From Dichetophora obliterata (lineage: Eukaryota; Arthropoda; Insecta; Diptera; Sciomyzidae): a stretch of 64,000 nt of DNA. A program made the position numbers and the translations under genes. Shown in pieces: positions 1 to 12,500 of this stretch. How positions within the stretch are numbered: the stretch's first letter is position 1; every line of letters starts with the position of its first letter. Under the pieces are notes generated by a model. It was not told the origin of the DNA. It saw nothing but the letters and a program-made list of their open reading frames with translations, and did not search any database. The stretch lies in contig OY986439.1 in assembly GCA_963920525.1 (NCBI GenBank), positions 213,170,500 through 213,234,499 on the forward strand, written 5' to 3'.

Positions 1-1510
1 ACTTTGAATGATCAAATATGACTGATATCCACGTGTCAAATTTTTCTAAACACTCAATGTTCTTCACAAGATGTTCTCCAAATAACTGTTTTCTTATTTA
101 ACGGCACTTGTTGTTGGTAGTTTCTAATAATCAAATAAAACAGCAAGCATCAAAGATTATGTGCTTTAGTTTTGTCGCTGGCATTTCTTGGCTTTTGGCA
201 TAACTTTGTAAAAAAAACATGGTTAAATTAAAAACAAAAGCATTTTAATTATAATTTTTGTATATTTAGTATGTTTTCCACATAAAATAAAGAATACAAA
301 TTAAATAAGTGTTTTTATTTAAACTTTATTGTATAATTTGGGAACAAGCAGAAGTCCGTGCTTTAGTTTTGTCCGATACTGTATGTACCCATTTTTTGCT
401 ATAAGGGTTAATGAAAAATACTTAATCCTTACCATAATACACACGTGTGAAAACAAATTGTTCTACAAAATACACAAAACAAATAAATTTGTTTTTTGCA
501 AATTTAGTTCTTTGTTAATCTCAAAACAACAAAACAAAACAAACAGTATTTGTTTTAATTATTCTATGATAAATTTACTTTTCCAACTATCAAAATTTTA
601 CCAAATTTTGGATAAAAAGCTAAGAAATTCGTAACTGTTGTTCTATTTTATAAACTACCTTAAAACGGTGAGTTAAATTATAAGCTGAATAAAGCAAGTG
701 CCATTGAAGTTATTGCGTAGGTGTATTTGGAAAAAAATATTTAATTTTTAAATATGTGAATTTAAGTGAAGTGTTTGTCTCGGTGGTTTGACTTTAAATG
801 ATATGTATTTTGTGAAAAGAGCCACCGTATTCTTCTTCAACTTACGGCTATACTAACAACAAGTGACATCAGCTTGTGGCGCGAATAATATTTTTGTGCC
901 TATTTTGTTATTAATGAAATTTACTTTTTTAATTTGGCTGTAAATAAATTTTATTTAGTGTAGTTTTTTTTTGTTCTTCTCTACCAGAATTCATTGATCG
1001 ACGCCTGTAATTATTTTGGTTTTTGGTCTGTGTATGCAGGAAAGCAGTTACAGAGTAAACATTCAAGTGAATATTTTTCTTAATTACAATTACCGACAAA
1101 TCCGACCCCGAGCAGGACTTCCTGCACTGGCTTACCTTTGAGATAGGCGTATTGTTTGCTACCCAAATCCAAATCTCGGAATCCCGAGACTGCTTCGGGA
1201 CTTAGAGCATTGAATGAACCGAATTTTTAATTCGGGACCTAGAAAATTCAATACATAATTTTTATTTTGAATGCATACTCAATTGAAAAAAGTTCAGTGT
1301 TTGTTCACAATTCACAATTTGTACATTATGGGGAAAGCCGCCGAATTGCGACTAATAATCATATTAGGGGTATTCTCTATGTAGAAGATATGCTGTAGTA
1401 GAAAATAGCAAGAATAGGAAATATGTATATTTGTAAGTACGCTACTCTGAAACCCATGTATATGGCGATGCTAAGAAGCATCCCAGTAGTTCCGTTCTTA
1501 AAGAAATCGT
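1..1510. other. AT-rich stretch, no gene seen
   Basis: No reading frame with recognisable protein similarity and no clear terminal repeats were seen. A slightly GC-richer patch near 1100-1230 contains short self-complementary words (for example CCCGAGACTGCTTCGGG) but no RNA gene I can name. Confidence 0.5.
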
Positions 1511-1514
1511 AAAA

Positions 1515-1770
1515 GAATCATGCGTGATTTTTCCAATTCATGGACGAAAGATGCTGATTCGGCCATACATTTCATTGACGAAAATCTCATATAAATGTTC
1601 CAAATTCGTGCAAGAACGCAATTCTGCAGAACGTTGTATAAGTTTCGTAAACGAAAAGAGAGAGAAAGTTAATGAAATTTCGTTAATGAAAAGAAAATCA
1701 AAATGTTTAGGAAATTTCGTTCATGAAAATATTGATAAAGTTGATGAAATTTCGTTTATGAAGTGAAAAC
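1515..1770. repeat. Degenerate short tandem repeat, about 34-37 bases per unit
   Basis: Four or so variants of GAAATTTCGTTNATGAAA recur at about 1645, 1675, 1712 and 1746. The 80-residue open frame over this stretch is explained by the repeat and is not taken as a gene. Confidence 0.45.
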
Positions 1771-1789
1771 CGAAAGTTTTTAAAAAATA

Positions 1790-1978
1790 AAAATTAAATT
1801 GTTTATAACCAATGCTAGTAGTTTCCACAATTCAGGTTTTGAATTTTTTGTTTCAATAATTCTTATATATAGTAAAAAACAAATAAAGCGTAAAAAACCA
1901 TGCGCGAACCAGGACTCGAACCGGGGACCCCTGAGTTGATAGACTGGCGCACTCTTCACTAGACCACAAAGGCCGACA
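1790..1978 (-). repeat. tRNA-headed SINE, family 2, copy 1
   Basis: On the minus strand 1977-1902 is tRNA-like. It has an A-box-like stretch TGGTCTAGTGAAGAG and a B box GGTTCGAGTCC, but the arms do not give a 7-bp acceptor stem and the anticodon loop does not close well. The sequence after the head (GCATGGTT, then AAGAATTATTGAAA, then GAATTGTGGAAA) also follows the tRNA-like head at 28189, so head plus body form one dispersed family of roughly 180 bases. A functional tRNA is unlikely. No target duplication was found. Confidence 0.5.
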
Positions 1979-2552
1979 AGAAAGTTTAGTTGCATTTTGG
2001 TTTTGTTCAACCGCGTACGAGAATACGTATTTCTGATATGTTTGTTTTTTTTTTTGTTGACGAACATAAGACAGACGCGTTAACGAATTTTCGAAAAGAA
2101 ACACAAGAGAGTAGAGTTATCACGAGCTCTTACTTTCCTTTGTTGCTTTGTTCTTTTTCTTTTTTTTATTGATAACGAACACAATGCAGATGAGTTTAAG
2201 AATATTCTTCAAGTCTGTTATTGACGAATACAAGATAGACACGAATACAAGTTTCTTTAAGAAATCACCAAAGAACAATTCTTCGATGATGTCCGAGACT
2301 GATGGGATGGTTTATGAAATGCAACCCTGTGCTTGCAATGAGAGAGCAGCCAAACAGAAGGTGAAATGAGCGTGAAGTGCAGCTCATTAAAGAGTTCTTT
2401 GAGCTGTGAATTTTACTATGCTACGCTTGTTGAAAAGGGCGCACTCGATCCAGTGGATATTTAAGAATAGGATTGTAACAATCCGTGCTGTCATGCAATT
2501 ATGCAAGACATAGAGAATACCGCTAATGATTTAAAAAAGATACATACGGCAT

Positions 2553-3295
2553 TTAAAAGCAGAAATTGGCAAATAAAATATGCACATTCGCAAAAACAAA
2601 GATTTCAAGAGCAAACGCAAGCAACGAAACCATCAGATTGCTTTTGTCGTTGCGCATGCGTTTGTCATGGACACCGAGTGCTGTTTGTGTGTATACACTT
2701 TTGTTTTGGAAGAAGCTCGAAGTCTTAAAACTGATGATAAAATATTGCTTCAAAGTAGCCACTGTTCGACCTTTGTTCGCCTAGGGCCTTTTGCATCATG
2801 CTCGACCCTTGTTCAAACCTTGTTCGGCCGATTATATTTTTGCTCTGGTTGAAAGTCTTTTGTACGCATTTAATAATTTTACAAGATTTTTATACAAAAA
2901 CAATCGTACATTTAATTTCATTAAAACTTCATTTCAGAACTTGTTTACTTCATTAACTCTTTACTTCACTCGATTAAACATAATTAAGAAATTGGAAAAT
3001 AAAATATGCACATGCGCAAAAACAAAGCTTTCAAGATCAAACGCAAGTAATGAAACCATCAGATTGGTTTTGTCGTTGCGCATGCGTTTGCCATGGACAC
3101 CGAGTGCTGTTTTTGTGTATACATTATTGTTTTGGCAGAAGCTCGAAGTTTTAAAACTGATGCTAAAGTATTGTTTCAAAGTAGCCACTGTTCGACCTTT
3201 GTTCGTGTGGGCTTTTTGCACCATGCCAGACCCTTGTTCAATCCTTATTCGGCCAATTATATTTTAGCTCTGGTTGAAAGTGTTATCTTATGTTC
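2553..3295 (-). repeat. Two-unit tandem repeat related to the 41.9-43.7 kb array
   Basis: Two imperfect copies lie about 426 bases apart (shared word ACTGTTCGAC at 2761 and 3187). Each runs from a region with GCGCATGCGTTTG to GCTCTGGTTGAAAGT. The reverse complement (CCAGAGCAAAAATATAAT, then several GGTCGAACA-type words, then GAACAGTGGC) matches the start of each unit of the array at 41855-43695, so the same family is present twice in opposite orientation. Open frames here are by-products of the repeat. Confidence 0.65.
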
Positions 3296-3299
3296 TACA

Positions 3300-4010
3300 A
3301 GATTTTTATCCAAAAACAATCGTATATTTTACTTCATCATGACTTTATTATAGAGTGTTCATTAACTCTACATAACTCGATTTAACATTACTAATTGGAT
3401 TACAGTGTTCTTTAGGTTCAATCACCAGAAACTTACAAAACAATCATCAGGTTTTTTTCATAATACAATAATAAAATAATTTTTTTTAAATAACATGAAG
3501 TTAAATAAAAAACACACGTCAAATCACACCAGAAATTTTATTACATTTCTTTAATTTTTTATTGTTTTACATGTTACATTCATTTTGAATTATTTTTGTA
3601 AATGTTTTTAATTATTATTATGAATTTTTATGGATGAAATTATGGGCTTATGATAACTGAAAGAGCAAACGTATGTTATAGATGTTTTGTCGTCAATATT
3701 AAGTACTGCATCACTAGGTGCCCTCGTGTTGAAATATTTGAATCGCTTATTATTTGTAAAAAGGAATTCTTAAATCGCAATCAAAATCTCCACCGAAAAC
3801 AATTGGCATTTAGTGATAAATTTCATCCATTTCAATGAAACCTTGCTACTTTGGAGATTTGTGGATGCTGCATCATAGCTTTACGCATTCACAATAGAAT
3901 ATGTAGGATAGCTAATGCACAACCCTTTTAATATTATTTTAATATTTTATATTCTTGAAGCAATATAGCTTATGTTAATACTTAACATTGAATGAACCAC
4001 TTAACTTAAA
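3300..4010. other. AT-rich stretch, no gene seen
   Basis: A 62-codon frame at 3650-3838 has no recognisable domain. No terminal repeats were noticed. Confidence 0.45.
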
Positions 4011-4012
4011 GA

Positions 4013-4086
4013 AGGTGTTTGGATTAGATGGTAGCGTGCTGAACTATCAATCGAAGTGGTGCGGGTTCGATTCTCACTGCTGTCAT
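4013..4086 (+). repeat. Solitary tRNA-like (Pol III A/B box) sequence
   Basis: GATTAGATGGTAGCG resembles an A box and GGGTTCGATTCTC a B box, with the family-typical GAACTATCAATC between them. There is no convincing acceptor stem, so I read it as a SINE head or tRNA relic. Confidence 0.4.
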
Positions 4087-4596
4087 AGAAATATTTTTAA
4101 TTTTATATTCTTTTGTTATTAACGCAAGCAAAAAGCAACAACAATTTTAAAAAAAATTTCACATCGATCAATGAAGATTTGCTCGAGTTATGTGTCCAGC
4201 CGTCTCAAAAAAAAAATTGTTTCAATAAAAACGCATAAAAAGTTTTAAGTACTAAAAATTCGTATAATATATTCGCATAAGACGTCGTGCAGTATGAAAA
4301 ATTTGGGCACTTAGACACTTTTGCCGAATTCTATCTCTTGGCGTTTTATTTCTAAGACCCAAAAGCATCTTTTAAGCGAAAAATTTCCATTTTTTTAAAT
4401 TTTACTTAGGTTCCCGGCTTAAATTCACAAATGTTCATAAATTACCACAACACAACGCAGCAACTCGAGTAAGAATTTTATTTACAAATTTAGAGTAGCT
4501 GCCTTTTTTCTTGCATAAATGCTATAAATGAATAATAAAAACATTCTTACTGTATTTAATACTTTTTGCAGTAGGAAAAATTTAATTCGAAAACCT

Positions 4597-5756
4597 CCCT
4601 GCAAACATTTTCAATCGCCTGAGAGCCACCAGCGAATCGCTTGGAAGATGAGACAATCGCCGGCGAGCTCTTTTAGGAGTCATCTGGGTATCACCGGCTG
4701 TAAGTAGCTGAGGCCATAAAAGCGATTAGCCGGGAAGATTCGCGAACGAATCGCCTAAAGGGTTCGTAAGCGATTAGCTGGGAAGAGTCGTTAACGAATC
4801 GCCGAGAGGGGTCTTAAGCGATTCGCCTGGAAAATTTGCGAACGAAGCGCCTAAAGGGTTCGTAAGCAATTCGCTGGAAAAAGTCTCAAACTAATCGCCA
4901 AGAGTGGCACACGAATCACTTTAAGGGTTTCTCAGCGATTAGTTGCGAAGCGTCTTTGTTGAACGTTACAAGTTGTTTTATAGGGGACATTCTTTGTCAA
5001 ATCGGGTAAAAAAATAAATCTACCACCGAAAATCATGCTGATATGAATATTTTGTGGCGACCGTAGCCTAGTGGGTAGAGTGCGTGCCACCTAAACTAAA
5101 GAACTGCGGTTCCAATTCCAGCTCAGACAGAAAGTTTTTTCAATTGAATTAATTTTTCTGTCCGGTCGTCACCTCTCTGCAGACAATGGCAAACCTCAGA
5201 GAGTAAAAATTGCCATGTAAAGCTGCTTGAGAACATAAGCCATTCGGAGATGGCATAAAAGACGTAGGTCCAGCTCTCGGTCATTTGTGATCAAACATTT
5301 AATAACATGCACAACACAATTGATCAATAGAAGCTAGGTCATAGTCCTTCCAAGGCCTGCAATGGCCAGTTTATTTTGTTTTATGAATATTTTCAGTTTC
5401 CATGTAGCAATTCAATACAAAACAAATTTTTTTGAATTTTTCGATGATTGCTTTCAGTGGAGAAGTACAAAGAATAGCCTGCTTCATATTCCAACAATCG
5501 ATCTTTAAAATTTGTAAATAAGCCATCTTCCAGCGATCGCCGGAATGAGCGAAGGAAGATTTTAAAGATTTTTCTTGAATCGCGCATTCATCGCTTGGGC
5601 GATCGAAAAGCAATCCATCTTCCAACAATCGCCGGAATGACCGAATAAAAATTTTGAAGAATTTTCTTGAATCGCGCAATCATCGCTTGAACGATTGAAA
5701 AGCGATTCATCTTCCAAAGAACCCTTGGGCGAATCGTCCTCCAAATGTTTGCAGGG
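4597..5756. mobile_element. Foldback-type DNA element with GCGATT-rich arms, split by a SINE
   Basis: The ends are inverted: CCCTGCAAACATTT at 4597 and AAATGTTTGCAGGG ending at 5756, both flanked by CCT (4594-4596 and 5757-5759), a possible 3-base target duplication. The left arm (about 4610-4950) contains at least a dozen GCGATT/AATCGC words in a loose ~50-base repeat (AAGCGATTAGCCGGGAAG, CGAATCGCCTAAAGGG). The right arm (about 5530-5740) carries related words in opposite arrangement (GCGATTCATCTTCC). The SINE at 5042-5393 sits between the arms and inserted later. No transposase is present and the superfamily is unknown. Confidence 0.6.
5042..5393 (+). mobile_element. tRNA-derived SINE, family 1, copy 1
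   Basis: The 12-base direct repeats TATGAATATTTT at 5042-5053 and 5382-5393 bracket the element. It has a tRNA-like head (A box TAGCCTAGTGGGTAGAG; B box decayed to GGTTCCAATTCC), a body with CAGACAATGGCAAACCTC and CATTCGGAGATGGCATAAAA, and a T-rich tail ending TTATTTTGTTTT. It aligns end to end with the copy at 15473-15832. The CGGAGTCGGC core resembles a SINE body I remember as common in fly genomes. Confidence 0.8.
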
Positions 5757-6521
5757 CCTTGTTGAGCAACAACTTCGACCCTTAACTAATACAATTTGAA
5801 AATAATTAAAATGAAAAAAGTACATTTGCGTTAAGCGTTATTTGAAAATTCTGAACTATCAAGTATTTTTTTTAAATCCTTAAAAAATGAGCGCTGATCA
5901 AGAACTAGCTACAGCGGATTCCGAGAAAAATAAGTCTTTTTTAAGGCTAAACTATCATAAACGTGCGTTTTATTTTTTCCATTTCTGTAGTTAATTTATG
6001 TTTATGTCATCATATATAACTGTATCTCTACAGCAATGACTTCAGTAGCGATGATAAAATGCAAAAACTAAATGTAGTGCCTTCTTAAATTTGTATTTAA
6101 GTATAATTAAAACAAAAATACAGAAATAAAACTTTAAAAAGTTTAATTAAGTTCCTTTATAAATTTTTAGTTAAGTATAATTTAAACATAAATTACAGAA
6201 ATAAAGCTTTAAAAATTTGCTGCATTTTAAGCTTATATATTTTTTAAATAAAATTGTTTATACACGCAAAAGACAAATATAGAAGGATTTTATGTTATAG
6301 CTGCTGAACTATTAACATTAAATCATTTTAAAAGTCACGTCAAGATAAACAGTGCATTTCTAAATACTAAAACTTATATTTTTAAAAAAAAAACCTTAAA
6401 AATTGATTTACTCGAAATCGTAAAAAATTACTTTGTGCCTGTTGTTATTGCACGGGAGAAGTATCTAATTTTTGCACTTAATCACTTTTTAGACAGCGAG
6501 CTCAACAATTTAGTGTCAGCG
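5757..6521. other. 5' flank of the ADGF gene
   Basis: AT-rich sequence between the foldback element and the ADGF start codon. A 37-codon ATG frame at 5887 has no similarity I recognise. No convincing TATA box or initiator could be fixed. Confidence 0.4.
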
Positions 6522-9500
6522 ATGAACTGCAAAGTTTTCAACTTATTACTATGGCTAGTGACGATAACGCGTTTCCATGGTTTGTAAACATTAAATCTTT
6601 TACCGTTTGAATTGATACAAAATTTTACTAAAAATTCTTCACCCGCATCTAGAACTAATTGAGGCGCGCCAAGCCGTAAGCTTTGAGGAGATCACAGTTC
6701 CCGTTGAGGAGGGAATCAATAAAATAATCTTTGAAGAACCCATATCAACCAATACATCAAATGAATTTTTACAAGGTTAATAAAAAAATTTTAAAGCCTA
6801 GTATAGAAAAAAATTTAAAAAAAAACTCACATTTAACTACAGTATTTTATGAGGAACGTGAATTAATTATCGAAGCGGAAGAATTATTGGCCTCTGGCGG
6901 ACATCTGGTGCTTACGGAACTGGAGCTTAAAGCCAATAAAATCTTCATGGGGCACAAATTGCGCGAGCTGTCACGAGGATTTGAGAATCCTGAATTGCTT
7001 GCAGCTGGAAAGCATTTCTTTCAGGCCAAGGATTTGATGGAACAAAGTGATGTGTTTAAAACTCTACAGCACATGCCCAAGGGTGCTGTCTTGCATGCCC
7101 ACAACTTGGCATCTGTATCCTCCCAATGGGTGATTGCAAATTTAACCTACATGCCAGGTATGATGCTTTGCATCAACCAGAAAAACTTGACGATCTTGAC
7201 AATCCAGAGAAACATAATTGTGCCACAAACTATGTTCTAGTGTCAGAAGAGCGTGCCAAGGCAAATTCGGCAGCTGAATTCGATAAAAGTTTGGAGGAGA
7301 AGATAAATTTGTACACTCCCCAGCCAGAGAGTAAGTACTTTGAGTGTATCTTTATTTAAAGACTCTTTTAATGGATTGCATTTTTTCGAATTAGTTGAAT
7401 ACAACAACATTGAAAAGGTCTGGACAAAGTTCCAGAATATGTTCGATACCATCGGCGATATTCTGAGCTACATACCTGGTTATAGCGCCTTCCATTGGCG
7501 CATGTTGGAGGAGATGTATCAGGACAATGTTATGTATGCAGAGATACGCATGCGATTCAAGACGGTATGAAATCTGCCATCATTTTCCTAAACTTTTAGT
7601 TATCTTGAATAATTTTTAATTAAAACAGCTTTATGGCGATAACGGTAGCAGTATAACGGCTCAACAAGCTATAGAGTTGCTGCTTGATTTAGTGGAGAAG
7701 TTCAAAGCTACACATTCCGGTTTTATGGGCATCAAAATAATTTATGCTACTAGTCGAAATGCTGCGAAAAAGAGTGTCAGAGCAGAGTTTGAGTCCTTCA
7801 AACGTTGGCAGTAAGTTTATTTTGACACGTTTATTATAAATTAAAACAAAAAGTTCAGTTAGTTGAAGAAAATTAAAAACTATAAGAATATACAAGAGAA
7901 AGCAAGTTGATGGCACAGTGCCTTTTGCAAGTCAACTTTTGTGAGCTTTACGAAAAAAACGGAAAAAATGTTGAAGTGTCACATCTTGATTATTGGTAAA
8001 AGGGGTCTATAAGTCTAGTAGCGTTACATTGAGAAAAGGGGTCTATGAGTCCAGTAATAAAAAGAACGAAGGCGCAATTTTACCAGAAGTTCCTTATCTT
8101 GGGAGATAGTACATAATATTAATAAATTGTTCATGGTATTTTTATTAGAATCCAAGCTTAACGTTCAATATCGAACACAAGTTATCTTTATACATACAAT
8201 TCGGAAGAGATCAATTGAACGTCCGGAAAGGATCAATTAAAATTCAGAAAAGATCAATTTAAATTCAAAAGAAATCTATTGAAAGTCAAAAAAGATCAAT
8301 CGAAATTAACGGTTGGATCTCACATCATTACTATACCATTTATATTATCGTGGCTAGCTCAAAACACGGATCACGTATTGCCACACCCACCGCAATTTAC
8401 GGACCTCAATCCGAATGAGTACCTATTGGGTTTGTTGGATAGAAAGGTAAAAAAGCGCTCAATTTCAACTAAATCAGAATTAAAAACAGCCTTATAAGAA
8501 GAAAAGAGGAAAAATATTAGGTACAATATCAAAACTAAATTGATCCATTCCATGCCAAAACGTTTAGCAGCTGTCATAAAACAAAAAGGGTTGCCAACAA
8601 GTTATTAAATATATTAGTGACTTTTACTTTTAAATCTTTTAAGTAAGTGTGCCAATAATTTTGCACCCTTAAAATATATTTGGCATTTTTTCATTAACCT
8701 TCATCGGTCCCTTATTTCTAAAAACGAATAGGTTCCTTGTGTCTAAATTTTACACGCTTTTTTTAAGGACAATATTTTTATTGATGAATGAAATGCATGC
8801 AATCTTCTCTTTAAAAGTAATTAATTATTAATTATTTTATTCAATTTAAAAAAAATATTGTAAAATCGATTAATCGAGTATAAAATCTTTATATATAAAA
8901 GAGGATGTATGTATGTGGGTATGTATTATGTATATCGCGTATAGACTCCAAAACCGCTAAACCGATCTTTATGAAATTTTTAGGGAAATTGAAACAACAT
9001 CGTGAGAGTGCTCCTGGTGAGTGAGAGTTTGGTGTCGATTTGACAAAGGGGCGTGGTGCCTCCCTAACAACCCAAATTTACTCCATCGCCCACAAACCAT
9101 AAACATTACTATTAGCGAACGGTTTTGACCGTAAAAAACAAAAATTTTGTTTAGATGGTTACTATCGGCAACTGTACTAAAAATGCGCGTAGTCCCACTT
9201 TATCTACGCCTACTTTTTCGAAATCACCAATTCCTGAGTTGTACAAATTTTGATGGTGAACTATATATAGAAATGTTGCCACGCCCATTTTTACCGCCCA
9301 CAAATCAATAGAACTTCTATATATAAGACCGTTTTGATAGAGTAAAACTAAAATTTGATAGTTTAGTTCATATGTTTGCTATGGTCGCAATATATCTACG
9401 CCCACTTTTTCGAAATCATACTAATTCCTGAAATGTTCACGTTTTGATAGTGAAAATTGGTATGTAGGTGCAATGTGACCTAGTAGCGATCACTATATAT

Positions 9501-12500
9501 ATACATAAATGTTGCCACGCCTACTTTTCCGCCCATGTATCTTTATAAAAAAATTAATATAAGGATGTGTGTATATCACGTAAAGACTCCGAAACCGCTG
9601 AACCAATTTTTATGAAATTTTCAGGGAAACGGTAGCAAAGTCTTGAAAATGTTCTTGTGAAGTCTGGTGCTGATTGCAAAAAAGGACGTGGCACCTCAAA
9701 TATACCCCAACATTTTCGCTATCGAATAGCTTTTGGAATAATAGGTCGCACAACATCGGAAATCGGTTTCGTAAAACTTTAGGATGTTATAAAACGCATA
9801 CCAACGATAGTTTTTGCATTATAAAAGTGGGCGTGGCACTTCCTAAACGGCCCAAATTTGCTATATCGAATAGCTTTGCAATATAGATTGCACAGCCTCG
9901 AAATTCGGTATTCGACCACAATTTACATGTGCCTTTCCACTCATTGCATTTTATGGGCGATGGACAAGGGGGCGTGGTAGTAACAAGTCGGGTTTCAGCT
10001 AGTTAAAAAAAATAAAAAATTGGGAAAATATCAAAACAATAATTAACAATAAAGCAGAAGAACATTGACATAGGCGCGCCTAGACTATGGTGTGTAAATT
10101 TTACACACTTGAACCTATTAGGGAAATTTTTTCTGTATAATAACAGCGACACCTAGCGTGAAAAACTCTCAAAAACATAAATTTTCCATACGATTTTTAC
10201 ATTGACCCAAAATCCTAGCTCGATTTGATAAACTCATAGTAAAGAAATATCAGCTTGAAGTTGAAAAGTGTGTAAAAATTATGCAAAGAACCGATTAAGG
10301 TTAAGTGAAATAAAACAAAATATGTAAATACTAGCTGCGTTCTTTTCGCCTTAATATAATCGCGATAACAAATTTTTTCACAGGAATGGCAAGAAAAACG
10401 ACTCGTAGAGGGCATTACCGTTGCAGTCAAAATTAAATTCAAACAAGCAATCATGATACAATAACTATTAGGTGTCATGAGAACGTGTGTCGTTCAAAAC
10501 TCTTGTGAACTATTATAGTAGCGATACCTTAGTGAACGATGTTTTTCTCTGAATGTGTTTTGCTCTTAAAGTCAGAAAAATTGTAAATTATTAAAATTAA
10601 TTTTTAATATTATGCAATTATATAAATAATTTAAGTGCAATTGTTGGCTCCGCTGAATGCGTCCAATGTATATGACACACGCGGTTTGTTTTGTTTTCTT
10701 TTGTTTAATATTTGATGGTCGCAGCTCGTGAGAAAATAGGTAGCTGTCATGGCTACCTAATAGTCATTGTATCAAACAAACAAATAATTCAGAAAATGAA
10801 ATGACAGCTCATAAAAATGTACAGGTGCGGCACCTGTGTTTCAAATTTTTTAAAGGCTATATCACAATTTTATATGGATAGCAAAAATAGTCCTATTTGT
10901 TATAGGATTATTATTTTTGTTTTTGCTTTGCATGTAAAAAAAAAATAATCTGGATTATTTTGAAGCGAATGGAACGCAGCTACTATTTCATAAAAAAACT
11001 GAACATATTTTGTTTGTACATTAATGCATCATCATAGGAAAAATATGTGTTTTCCGGTTTCTCCTGTTTTTAGTGGACTAAATTAGGCTCAAAAGTTAAA
11101 GTGCCTGCTGTGCCGGCAGTATAAAATGATTTTTAAAAATTACAATTGAAAATGGTGCTATTATCTTTGACTGGGCCCAATTTTTTAATTTTTCCAAACT
11201 TTAATTCAAAATTCTTTTCAAATAGCAAGGCTTATACGTAAAGTACAATTAATTTTATTAGAATTTATAATAGATTTGCTATTTTGATCAAGTCTTTTTG
11301 TATGGGAGGTGGCATACTTTCCATTCGATTTTTTCAAAATCCATCTTAGCGAGAGCATATTGAAAATTTATGCTTATATGCAAAGTTTAAAGTCATAGGT
11401 GCTTTTGTGAAGTTTTAAGAAATTCTACCATTTTCATGACGACAATTTTTTTGGGTACTAGGAAATGTTACCATATTTAACATCCAAGGTTTATATCATA
11501 AATCAAAGCTTATGTGTAAAATCTCAAGACATTTGTGTGCAGTCAAAAGAGAATATCGTGTCAATGCTGATTGAGAATATATACTCAACTTTTAATACAT
11601 GTCACGCCTTCTTATCGGCGTTACAAGAGGAGTGAAAAAGTTGAGATACCCTTTCGGCTTGGTTCTCACTATGACAATTTTATGACGACATAAAACTTAA
11701 TCACCTATAACATCTCTGCTATAAATAAAGTTATTGTATATTATGTGCATTTTTTAGAATTCAGTACTCAGTTGTTTTTAATTTCTTCAACATTGTCAAA
11801 GATTAATAAAGAAAATGCCAACGTGATGTTATTTATGATTTGATAGACAACAACTGCCCTTGAAAATGACATAGTGAAGACCAAGCATAACTCGCTTTCT
11901 TACTTACTTTTATGGCCTTAATTAATTTTTGACAACAAAAATGTTTAAATCTGCTTATATATTTAAATTGATTTTTGTTCTTAGCGCACTTTTTCCCAAT
12001 TTCGTTATCGGCTTTGATTTGGTTGGGCAGGAAGACAAGGGCAAATCGCTACACACCTTTATAGATGTACTGCAAGATATGCCAACGACAGCCCATTTCT
12101 TCTTTCATGCAGGCGAAACAAGTAAGTAATGCACTATTTCAATCATTTTAAGTATTCTCATCTGTTCCATTCCCAAAGATTGGTATAATACTGCTTCCGA
12201 TCTGAATCTAATCGATGCCATTCTAATGAACACTACGCGTATTGGACACGGTTATGCACTACTAAAGCATCCAATTCTACGAGATGCTGTACGAAAACAC
12301 GGTATCGGCATCGAGGTAACTCCACTTTCGAATCAAATACTGCATCTCGTCTGGGATTTGCGAAATCATCCCGCTGGCTTCTTTTTGTCTGAAAACCTAC
12401 CACTAGTGATTTCCAATGATGATCCAGGTTTTTGGAACGCTAAAGGACTAAGCTACGACATGTATGCTGCCATCATGAGCTTGGCGCCAAGTAATGCTGG

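Larger units (their letters stand above)
7811..11984 (+). other. ADGF intron 5, enlarged by mobile elements
   Basis: This 4.17 kb intron (GTAAGT donor, TTAG acceptor) contrasts with the six others of 57-73 bases. It contains a Tc1-type relic, a TTAA-flanked element with a nested dispersed repeat, an ACT-flanked element and a MITE ending about 100 bases before exon 6. About 7820-8320 and 10985-11655 hold nothing I can name. Confidence 0.75.

Noticed and set aside
1902..1977. Functional tRNA gene on the minus strand
   Set aside because: The B box is good, but acceptor and anticodon arms fail and the downstream body is shared with 28189, so it is a SINE.
5887..6000. 37-codon ATG frame upstream of ADGF as an extra exon
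   Set aside because: The ADGF signal peptide is already supplied at 6522 and no donor joins this frame to it.
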